DNA from: CBFGTJ01 sp965651815
GTDB lineage: Bacteria; Actinomycetota; Acidimicrobiia; Acidimicrobiales; Microtrichaceae
Direction of reading: 5' to 3'
DNA length: 6,136 bases
NCBI GenBank assembly: GCA_965651815.1
Contig: CBFGTJ010000191.1
Location: 1 to 6,136 of the forward strand
The position numbers were made by a program, and so were the translations under genes. A model generated the notes under the pieces. That model did no database searches. It saw only the letters and a list, made by a program, of their open reading frames with translations, and was not told where the DNA came from. Shown here piece by piece: positions 1-4,857 of this stretch; positions within the stretch are counted from its first letter, which is position 1; each line of letters starts with the position of its first letter.

Positions 1-2
1 TA

Positions 3-128
3 GGTACTCTTGCCGAAAAATTTTCTAAACTTCCTGAACAGATACAAAAATTTGTGGTTATTTTAGGTTTGTTAGCCGCCGCAGTTGGGCCAGTTTTGGT
101 TACAATGGGGCTATTTTTAACCAAATGG
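3..128 (+). CDS. Phage tail tape-measure protein fragment (foreign, partial at both ends)
   Basis: An open frame with neither start nor stop, about 42 codons, runs from the left edge to the composition break. It reads as a charged amphipathic stretch (GTLAEKFSKLPEQIQKF) followed by a hydrophobic Gly/Ala/Leu-rich segment (ILGLLAAAVGPVLVTMGLF). This pattern, 'LPEQIQKF...AAxGPVL...G', is familiar from tape-measure proteins of siphophages of low-GC Firmicutes, which set tail length and line the tail tube; I recognise it by eye only. Base composition (about 37% G+C, with many A/T third positions) is unlike everything to its right, so it does not come from the same genome. After about position 126 the frame continues into high-GC sequence as non-sense Pro/Arg-rich peptide, so the true homology stops there. 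Alternative: a fragment of some other Firmicutes membrane protein. Confidence 0.6.
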
Positions 129-1206
129 CCACGTCGTCCCCCGCGACCGCCTCGACCATCGCGGGTAGCTGGGCGATCACCTCGGTGTCGTAGAGCGCGG
201 CGTGGAGCCCCGCGAAGAGGTCCGCCCCGGCGACGGTCAGCTCTCGGGCGCTGAGCTCGCCGCCGTCGACGACCACGTGGGCGGGACGCTCGTCGAACCG
301 GGCGAGTGTCCGCTCGAGCGATCCGGCGAGGTCGGGGTGGGCAGCGGCGCAGGCGTCGTCCCGTTCGCACGCGTCGAGCAGCCGTTGCACCGCGAGCTCG
401 GGGTCCGCGGGGGCCGCGCCCGGCGGGTCGACCCCGTCGAGCACGAGCGCGCGCACGCGATCCGGATGGGTCCGCAGGTAGTCGAGCGCGAGCCGCGTCC
501 CGTAGGACTGCCCGACGAGGGTGAGCTGGTCCGCGCCGAGCGCGATCCGGAGGTCCTCCAGGTCGGCGGTCGAGGCGGGCGTGTCGTAGTGGTCGAGCCC
601 GACCCCGGCGCGGCGGAGCCGCTCGTGGCAGCGCCGCAACGCCGCGCCCACCACGTCACGCTCGTGCCCGTACGGGGCGTCGGTGGCGAGCACCTGCAGC
701 AGCGCCTCGGCGTGCTCGGGGCACTCCAGCCGGGGTGTCGCCCTGCCCGCGCCGCGCTGGTCGTAGAGCACGAGCTCGCCGTCGCCGTCGCCGACCACGT
801 CCGCGGTGGACCACAGCGCCCAGTCGTCCACCACCCCCGCGCCGGGCCCTCCGTGCAATACCACCACGGGCGCCTGCCCGGACGATGGGCTGCCGAGCCG
901 GAGCACCGGCAGCTCCACCTGGCGGCCGGTGGGGTCGGCCCGGTCCTCGGGCGCGGCGAGGCTCTGGCAGCGGAACCCGGCCGCCTCCGCTGCCGGGTCG
1001 GTGCACGGGGTGTCGACGAGCCGGGGCGCCGCGGCGCGCTCCCGCCGGCGCTCCCCGTCCGGCCCGCGCTGACCGGCTCCCGGACGCTCGCCGTGGCCGC
1101 GGGCCCGCTCGGGGCCGCCCCCCGAGCTGCACCCGCCCAGCGCGACCGCGACCACGACCACCGCGGCGACGGCGGTGAGCGCGGGTCTCGGCAGGGCGTG
1201 TCGCAC
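100..1206 (-). CDS. Secreted alpha/beta-hydrolase lipoprotein (peptidase S33 / tripeptidyl-aminopeptidase-like), C-terminus lost at junction
   Basis: Predicted exported hydrolase of the proline-iminopeptidase/TAP-like family. From a GTG at 1206 the protein starts MRHALPRPAL, then a hydrophobic helix (about residues 9-23) and a lipobox LGGC with Cys26, so it should be lipid-anchored outside the membrane. A low-complexity Gly/Arg/Glu linker (27-62) leads into the hydrolase core: oxyanion-hole HGGPG at 118-122, DQRGAG at 149-154, and nucleophile elbow GQSYGT with Ser234. The family is usually about 450-520 residues with catalytic Asp and His in the C-terminal third; here genuine sequence ends near residue 360 and the last eight residues come from foreign DNA, so Asp and His are absent. 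A GAGGA 7 nt upstream supports this start over the ATG at 1214 in another frame. It diverges from the acyl-CoA operon. Substrate unknown; peptidase or esterase are both possible. Confidence 0.85.
   Translation of the reverse strand: MRHALPRPALTAVAAVVVVAVALGGCSSGGGPERARGHGERPGAGQRGPDGERRRERAAAPRLVDTPCTDPAAEAAGFRCQSLAAPEDRADPTGRQVELPVLRLGSPSSGQAPVVVLHGGPGAGVVDDWALWSTADVVGDGDGELVLYDQRGAGRATPRLECPEHAEALLQVLATDAPYGHERDVVGAALRRCHERLRRAGVGLDHYDTPASTADLEDLRIALGADQLTLVGQSYGTRLALDYLRTHPDRVRALVLDGVDPPGAAPADPELAVQRLLDACERDDACAAAHPDLAGSLERTLARFDERPAHVVVDGGELSARELTVAGADLFAGLHAALYDTEVIAQLPAMVEAVAGDDVAIWLKIAPL
121..131. other. Chimeric junction between low-GC phage-like DNA and high-GC chromosome
   Basis: Base composition jumps within about ten bases from AT-rich to over 70% G+C. 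On the plus strand the phage-like reading frame loses sense here. On the minus strand the lipoprotein frame, which reads sensibly up to about residue 360, continues with eight residues (IWLKIAPL) encoded by the AT-rich side and then stops at 102-100. No insertion-sequence end, att-like repeat or target duplication is visible. A single join inside two unrelated coding frames is best explained as an assembly or library chimera, although a real recombination cannot be excluded from sequence alone. Confidence 0.7.
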
Positions 1207-1213
1207 GGCGACA

Positions 1214-1218
1214 TCCTC
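1214..1218 (-). promoter_or_regulatory. Ribosome binding site deciding the GTG start at 1206
   Basis: Read on the minus strand, GAGGA lies 7 nt before the GTG at 1206-1204. The resulting protein begins directly with a signal peptide and lipobox. The upstream extension of the same open frame would run antisense through the dehydrogenase gene and lacks protein-like character. Confidence 0.65.
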
Positions 1219-1254
1219 GCGGACCGCCGGATGGGCGCCGCACGATGCGCGGTC

Positions 1255-1260
1255 TAGGAT
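1255..1260 (+). promoter_or_regulatory. Putative -10 element of the acyl-CoA operon promoter
   Basis: TAGGAT matches the actinobacterial principal-sigma -10 consensus (TAnnnT, often TAGgnT). The -35 hexamer at 17-bp spacing (TGGGCG, 1232-1237) is poor, as expected for a regulated actinobacterial promoter. Transcription would start at about 1266-1268, inside the palindrome that follows, giving a leader of about 30 nt before the ATG at 1298. Confidence 0.5.
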
Positions 1261-1276
1261 CTGACGGTCCGTCAGA
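1260..1276. promoter_or_regulatory. Perfect 17-bp palindrome, probable TetR-family operator
   Basis: Two 8-bp arms, TCTGACGG and CCGTCAGA, flank a single central T with no mismatch. It abuts the -10 box and covers the expected transcription start, the classic place for a repressor operator. TetR-family regulators that sense acyl-CoAs commonly control such fatty-acid and sterol operons and bind palindromes of this size. It does not match the published KstR (AAC/GTT core) or KstR2 (CAAG/CTTG core) sites, so a different regulator is implied. It lies about 54-70 nt upstream of the lipoprotein start and could affect both directions. No regulator gene is in the window. Confidence 0.65.
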
Positions 1277-1297
1277 AACCGCACGGGGGGCGCCGTC

Positions 1298-2518
1298 ATG
1301 GATTTCGAGTTCTCACCGGAACAGCAGGCGTTCCGCGACGAGGTCCGGGCCTTCTGCGACGAGCACGACGATCCGGAGATCTTCGACGTCACCCGCGAGA
1401 ACATGGCCCAGATCGTCGACACGCCGAAGCGCCGGGCCTTCATGAAGGAGATCGGGCGCAAGGGCTGGCTCGGGATGACCTGGCCGAAGGAGTACGGCGG
1501 GTCCGAGGGCGAGGGCGTCTACGAGTACATCCTCAACGAGGAGCTCGCGGGGCGTGGCGGCCCGCAGATCGGCAAGGGCGTCGGCATCATCGGCAAGACG
1601 CTCATCGCTCACGGCTCCGACTTCCTGAAGCAGAAGTTCCTGCCGATGATCCTCGAGAACGAGGTCGAGTTCGCCGTCGGCTACTCCGAGCCCAACGCGG
1701 GGTCCGACGCGGCGTCGATGCGGCTCAAGGCCGTGCGCCACACCGCGGAGGACGGCACCACCGGCTGGCTGCTGAACGGGCAGAAGACGTGGACGACCTC
1801 GGCGCACTTCGCCGAGTGGTACTGGTGCGGCGCGCGCACCGACCCGGACAACAAGCACATGGGCATCACGCTGATGCTCATCCCGATGGACCACCCGGGC
1901 ATCACGATCAACGGGATCTGGACCATGGGCGACGAGCGCACCAACGAGGTGTGGCTCGACGACGTGTTCGTGCCCGACGAGTACGTGGTCGGCGAGGTCA
2001 ACCACGGGTTCCGCTACATCTCCCAGGCGCTGGACCTCGAGCGGTTCACGATGTTCACGTTCTCGCCGATCAAGCAGCGCCTGGACCTGCTGACCGACTA
2101 CGTGCGCACCGCCGAGCGCGACGGCGAGCCGCTCAAGGACGACCCCGTGGTGCGGTCCCGCATGGCGAACCTGCACACCGAGGCCGAGGTCGCCCGGGTG
2201 ATGGGCCTCAAGTTCGTGGCCGAGGCGATGAAGGTCGAGAAGGCGGCCCGCGAGGGCAAGGAGTTCCAGCCGCCGACCGTCGCCGCGTCGGAGTACAAGC
2301 TGTTCGCGACCGAGCTGTCGAAGCGGCTCGCGAACGCGTCGATGGACATCGCCGGCCCCGGCTCGCAGCTGCGGGTCCGCACCGAGGACGCGCCGATGGA
2401 GGGCCGCTCCGAGTCGACCTATCGGTACACCGTGATCGACACGATCGGCGGCGGCGCCTCGGAGATCCAGAAGAACATCATCGCCCGCCGCGGCCTGGGC
2501 CTCCCCAAGAACTTCTGA
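1298..2518 (+). CDS. Acyl-CoA dehydrogenase, catalytic-glutamate subunit of a probable heteromeric pair (FadE family)
   Basis: A 406-residue flavoprotein that would introduce a trans-2,3 double bond into an acyl-CoA. Domains in family order: N-terminal helical domain (1-~125, MDFEFSPEQQAFRDEVRAF), beta domain with the FAD/substrate motif GYSEPNAGSD (128-137) and TWTTSAHFAEW (164-174), and C-terminal helical domain. Glu248 in LDLERF aligns with the catalytic base of isovaleryl-CoA dehydrogenase; the alternative C-terminal base position (the Y-E-G-T motif of medium-chain enzymes) is Gly in IGGGASEIQ (382-390). The FAD-adenosine Arg and the Gln-x-Phe-Gly-Gly motif are missing: the aligned positions read Ala272 and DIAGPGSQ (350-357). 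This matches one subunit of the alpha2beta2 FadE (ChsE) enzymes of sterol catabolism, so the partner is probably the dehydrogenase at 4858. A run of six G (1285-1290) lies 7 nt before the ATG. First gene of the operon. Confidence 0.94.
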   Translation: MDFEFSPEQQAFRDEVRAFCDEHDDPEIFDVTRENMAQIVDTPKRRAFMKEIGRKGWLGMTWPKEYGGSEGEGVYEYILNEELAGRGGPQIGKGVGIIGKTLIAHGSDFLKQKFLPMILENEVEFAVGYSEPNAGSDAASMRLKAVRHTAEDGTTGWLLNGQKTWTTSAHFAEWYWCGARTDPDNKHMGITLMLIPMDHPGITINGIWTMGDERTNEVWLDDVFVPDEYVVGEVNHGFRYISQALDLERFTMFTFSPIKQRLDLLTDYVRTAERDGEPLKDDPVVRSRMANLHTEAEVARVMGLKFVAEAMKVEKAAREGKEFQPPTVAASEYKLFATELSKRLANASMDIAGPGSQLRVRTEDAPMEGRSESTYRYTVIDTIGGGASEIQKNIIARRGLGLPKNF

Positions 2519-2543
2519 CGTGTCGGGCATCGTGACCCCGGCC

Positions 2544-2586
2544 CGTCCTGTCCTGCAGGACGCGCGCTGGAGGGGTCGTCCTGCAG
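2544..2586. repeat. Intergenic palindrome and repeat cluster between the dehydrogenase and racemase-like genes
   Basis: The 87-bp gap after the first dehydrogenase holds a perfect 12-bp palindrome GTCCTGCAGGAC (2550-2561). The same region can fold as a 7-bp hairpin, CGTCCTG (2544-2550) with CAGGACG (2556-2562). A second copy of GTCCTGCAG lies at 2578-2586, 28 bp downstream of the first. This is the largest gap in an otherwise tight operon. It could be an mRNA hairpin that modulates downstream expression, or a regulator site; no clear -10 box and no U-tract are visible, so I do not call a terminator or promoter. Confidence 0.45.
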
Positions 2587-2605
2587 CACGGAACGGGGTG
2601 GCGAG

Positions 2606-3772
2606 GTGACCGTCGCCGCGCTCGACGGGGTGCGGGTGCTCGACCTCGCCTCGGTGGGTCCCGGGGCGCGGGCGTCGCGCATCCTGGCCGACTACGGCGC
2701 CGACCTGGTGAAGGTCGGCGCGGTGCCACGTGCCGGCGCGGTGCAGATCGTGCCGCCGTACTACGCCTACTCCGGCAACCGCGGTGCCCGGCGCGCGCTG
2801 TTCGACCTCAAGTCCGACGGCGGGCGCGAGGCGTTCCTGCGCCTCGCGGAAACCGCGGACGTGGTCATCGAGTCGTTCCGGCCCGGCGTCGTCGACCGGC
2901 TCGGCATCGGCTACGACGCGGTGCGGGCCCGCAACCCGCGCATCGTGTACTGCTCGACCAGCGGCTTCGGCCAGACCGGGCCACGCAGCGGCTGGGCGGC
3001 GCACGACCTGAACTACCTCGGCGTCGGCGGGTTCCTGCACTGCACCGGCCGGCAGTCCGACGGGCGCCCGGCGCTGCCCGGCGCGACGGTCGCCGACATC
3101 GCAGCCGGGGGCATGCAGGCCGCCATGGCGGTCATGGCCGCGTTGCTGCGCCGGGAGCGCACCGGCGAGGGCGAGCGGCTCGACGTGTCGATCGCGGACG
3201 GGGTCGTGGCGATGATGTCGCTCTACGGCGACGAGTACCTCGCCACCGGGACGGAGCCGGGGCCGGGGCACTACATCCTCACCGGCCGCTACGCCTGCTA
3301 CGACACCTACACCTGCGCGGACGGCCGCCACGTCGCGGTCGGCGCGATCGAGCCCCAGTTCTGGCGCAACCTGTGCCGGCTGCTCGGGCTCGAGCAGTAC
3401 GCGGACGCGCAGCTGGACGACGAGCGCCAGGACGAGATCCGGGCCGCGATGGCGGAGGTGTTCGCGACGCGCACCCGCGACGAGTGGGTCGCCGAGCTCG
3501 GCCCCGCGGACACCTGCGTGAGCGAGGTCAACACGGTGCCCGAGGCGCTCGAGGACGAGCAGTACACCCACCGGGGCGTGGTCGCCGACGCGGTGCACGC
3601 GACCGAGGGGCCGTTCCGGCAGGTCGCGCCGATCTGGGCGGGCACCGTCGCACCGGACGGCCCGTACGAGATCCGGGAGGGGACGGTGACCGACACCGCC
3701 GAGCTGCTGGTCGAGGCGGGCATGGACGCCACGGAGGTGCAGGAGTTGAACGACGCAGGAGCGGTCGCGTGA
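2606..3772 (+). CDS. CaiB/BaiF family III CoA-transferase fold protein, probable alpha-methylacyl-CoA racemase
   Basis: A 388-residue CaiB/BaiF-fold protein. The N-terminus LDGVRVLDLASVGPG (6-20) and GADLVKV (31-37) are family hallmarks for CoA binding. Most of this family move CoA between acids using one Asp, but this one also carries the residues of alpha-methylacyl-CoA racemase: His133 in AHDLNYL, Asp164 in VADIAAGGMQAA and Glu249 in GAIEPQFW, aligning with His126, Asp156 and Glu241 of the M. tuberculosis enzyme MCR. Length (about 360-390) also fits. The likely reaction is interconversion of (2R)- and (2S)-2-methylacyl-CoA in the cytoplasm, feeding a stereoselective dehydrogenase; this agrees with the flanking beta-oxidation genes. 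GTG start with a weak GGGG at 2595-2598; no better start upstream. Its stop overlaps the next start by 4 bp. A CoA-transferase role remains possible. Confidence 0.9.
   Translation: MTVAALDGVRVLDLASVGPGARASRILADYGADLVKVGAVPRAGAVQIVPPYYAYSGNRGARRALFDLKSDGGREAFLRLAETADVVIESFRPGVVDRLGIGYDAVRARNPRIVYCSTSGFGQTGPRSGWAAHDLNYLGVGGFLHCTGRQSDGRPALPGATVADIAAGGMQAAMAVMAALLRRERTGEGERLDVSIADGVVAMMSLYGDEYLATGTEPGPGHYILTGRYACYDTYTCADGRHVAVGAIEPQFWRNLCRLLGLEQYADAQLDDERQDEIRAAMAEVFATRTRDEWVAELGPADTCVSEVNTVPEALEDEQYTHRGVVADAVHATEGPFRQVAPIWAGTVAPDGPYEIREGTVTDTAELLVEAGMDATEVQELNDAGAVA
3757..3761 (+). promoter_or_regulatory. Ribosome binding site deciding the GTG start at 3769
   Basis: AGGAG inside the end of the racemase-like gene lies 7 nt before GTG 3769. 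The frame of the downstream gene stays open far upstream (to about 3373) as an Arg/Gly-rich shadow, so this site and the GTGA overlap are what fix the start. Confidence 0.7.
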
Positions 3773-4305
3773 GCGCCACGAACGAGGCCGGGGTGGAACT
3801 GCCCGAGCGGGTCGCCGCGATGATCGGCACCCCGATGTACCCGGAGACGGCGACGTTCCCGGTCGAGCGGAGCTACGCGTACAACACGCTGGCCGCCACC
3901 CAGAACGGCAACCCCCTCTACTGGGACGACGGCGTCGCGGACGAGCTGACCGGCGGGTTCACGATGCCGCCGACGACCCTGTCGCTGTGGATGCGCCCGC
4001 ACCACTGGGAGCCGGGCGCCGAGGGCGAGCAGCTCGCGCTGAAGGTCCACTTCGACCTCAAGGAGATCTTCGGGCTGCCCGAGGCGGTGATGACCGACAA
4101 CACGATGGTGTTCCACGAGCCGGTCCGCCCCGGCGACGTGATCTCGAACTCCCAGGTGCTGCGGTCGGTGTCGGCCCCGAAGACCACGAAGCTCGGCACC
4201 GGGAGGTTCTGGGTGATCGACGTGGAGTTCCGCAACCAGGACGGCACCCTCGTGGGCGTCGAGTCCTACACCGGGTTCGGCTACGTGCGGGCAGGTGCGG
4301 AGTGA
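3769..4305 (+). CDS. MaoC-like hot-dog protein lacking catalytic residues (FAS1-like dehydratase / MaoC N-terminal type)
   Basis: A 178-residue single hot-dog protein of the MaoC N-terminal dehydratase kind. The segment SYAYNTLAATQNGNPLYWDD (35-54) aligns with the hydratase motif in which Asp and His are five residues apart (G-D-x-N-P-x-H); here those positions are Asn46 and Tyr51, so the catalytic pair is missing. The rest keeps the fold: a central helix region around FTMPPTTLSLWM (64-75), a FHEPVRPGDVI strand-turn, and C-terminal strands ending VESYTGFGYV. In the known ChsH1-ChsH2 type hydratases a hot-dog subunit without catalysis pairs with an active one to widen the acyl pocket. The GTG start overlaps the preceding stop by 4 bp and its own stop overlaps the next start by 4 bp, implying translational coupling and fixed stoichiometry with the following gene. 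Substrate not deducible. Confidence 0.86.
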   Translation: MSATNEAGVELPERVAAMIGTPMYPETATFPVERSYAYNTLAATQNGNPLYWDDGVADELTGGFTMPPTTLSLWMRPHHWEPGAEGEQLALKVHFDLKEIFGLPEAVMTDNTMVFHEPVRPGDVISNSQVLRSVSAPKTTKLGTGRFWVIDVEFRNQDGTLVGVESYTGFGYVRAGAE

Positions 4306-4799
4306 GCGCGGCGGCACCGGTCCTGTTCGGCGACGTGTCGGTCGGCGACGAGCTCCCGCGGCTCGAGGTCGACGTCACCCCGACCACGGTGGTGCTCGGC
4401 GCGCTCGCCAGCCGCGACTGGCGGCCCATGCACCACGACTTCAAGTTCGCGACCGAGCGCAACGGCGTGCGCGACATCTTTCTCAACACCCCGAACCAGG
4501 CCGCGTGGTTCGAGCGCTACGTCACCGACTGGACCGGCCCCCGTGGCCGGCTCGGCCGGATGACGTTCCGCATGCGCGACTCGGTGTTCCCCGGCGACCG
4601 GATGGCGTTCTCCGCGACGGTCACCGGGGTCGAGCGCGACGACGCCGGCTGCGGGTGGGTGTCGCTGGAGGTGACCCTCACCGCAACCGAGGAGGGCGGG
4701 CCGGAGCGGGTCGCGACGACCTGCTCGCTGCGCGTCGCCCTGCCCGACGCCCCCGACGACAACCCGTGGTCCCGCTCCGGGGACCGCTGGAACCCCTGA
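4302..4799 (+). CDS. MaoC-like (R)-specific enoyl-CoA hydratase, catalytic hot-dog subunit
   Basis: A 165-residue hot-dog protein. After DVSVGDELP (11-19), a typical MaoC opening, comes LASRDWRPMHHDFKFA (35-50), which carries the Asp-x4-His catalytic pair as Asp39 and His44. These residues activate water for addition across the trans-2,3 double bond of an enoyl-CoA. The middle segment (WFERYVTDWTG, 75-85) and the late FRMRDSVFPGD (95-105) fit the second half of the fold. The protein is short for a stand-alone double-hot-dog hydratase (about 280-300), as expected if it pairs with the inactive half encoded just upstream. The GTG start at 4302 lies in the GTGA overlap, with AGG at 4293-4295 as a weak ribosome site, so expression is probably coupled. 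Function within the class is sure; the acyl substrate is inferred from neighbours only. Confidence 0.88.
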   Translation: MSAAAPVLFGDVSVGDELPRLEVDVTPTTVVLGALASRDWRPMHHDFKFATERNGVRDIFLNTPNQAAWFERYVTDWTGPRGRLGRMTFRMRDSVFPGDRMAFSATVTGVERDDAGCGWVSLEVTLTATEEGGPERVATTCSLRVALPDAPDDNPWSRSGDRWNP

Positions 4800-4803
4800 T
4801 CCC

Positions 4804-4819
4804 CTCGCCTCCCGGCGAG
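4804..4819 (+). repeat. Small GC hairpin just after the hydratase stop
   Basis: CTCGCC (4804-4809) and GGCGAG (4814-4819) form a perfect 6-bp stem with a TCCC loop, 4 nt after the stop codon at 4797-4799. There is no T-run behind it and the next gene continues in the same direction, so it would at most attenuate, or protect the upstream mRNA, rather than end the operon. Confidence 0.4.
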
Positions 4820-4840
4820 CACCGAACTCCCGAGCACCGA
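4816..4840 (+). repeat. Direct repeat of CGAGCACCGA
   Basis: Two identical 10-bp copies (4816-4825 and 4831-4840) sit 15 bp apart in the 58-bp gap before the second dehydrogenase, immediately upstream of its AGGA ribosome site (4847-4850). The 15-bp period suggests a small tandem duplication; no function is evident. Confidence 0.4.
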
Positions 4841-4857
4841 GCTGACAGGAACGGACG

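Noticed and set aside
1..131. Prophage or insertion-sequence boundary
   Set aside because: No att-like core, inverted repeat, target duplication, integrase or tRNA is seen, and the composition on the left is that of a different phylum.
202..1257. 351-codon plus-strand frame opposite the lipoprotein
   Set aside because: The minus-strand frame has a signal peptide, lipobox, HGGPG and GQSYGT; the plus-strand frame is Arg/Gly/Val-rich without motifs and is a shadow.
1260..1276. KstR or KstR2 operator
   Set aside because: The TCTGACGG/CCGTCAGA arms lack the AAC/GTT or CAAG/CTTG cores of those regulators' published sites.
1207..1461. Upstream extension of the lipoprotein frame to a Met at 1461
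   Set aside because: It would run antisense through the dehydrogenase start and the promoter region and bury the signal peptide internally; the GTG at 1206 with GAGGA is far better.
1313..3598. 761-codon open frame on the minus strand opposite the dehydrogenase and racemase-like genes
   Set aside because: It mirrors two well-supported plus-strand genes, spans their intergenic gap, and its product is an Arg/His/Val/Leu-rich sequence with no family motif. This is a GC-bias antisense artefact.
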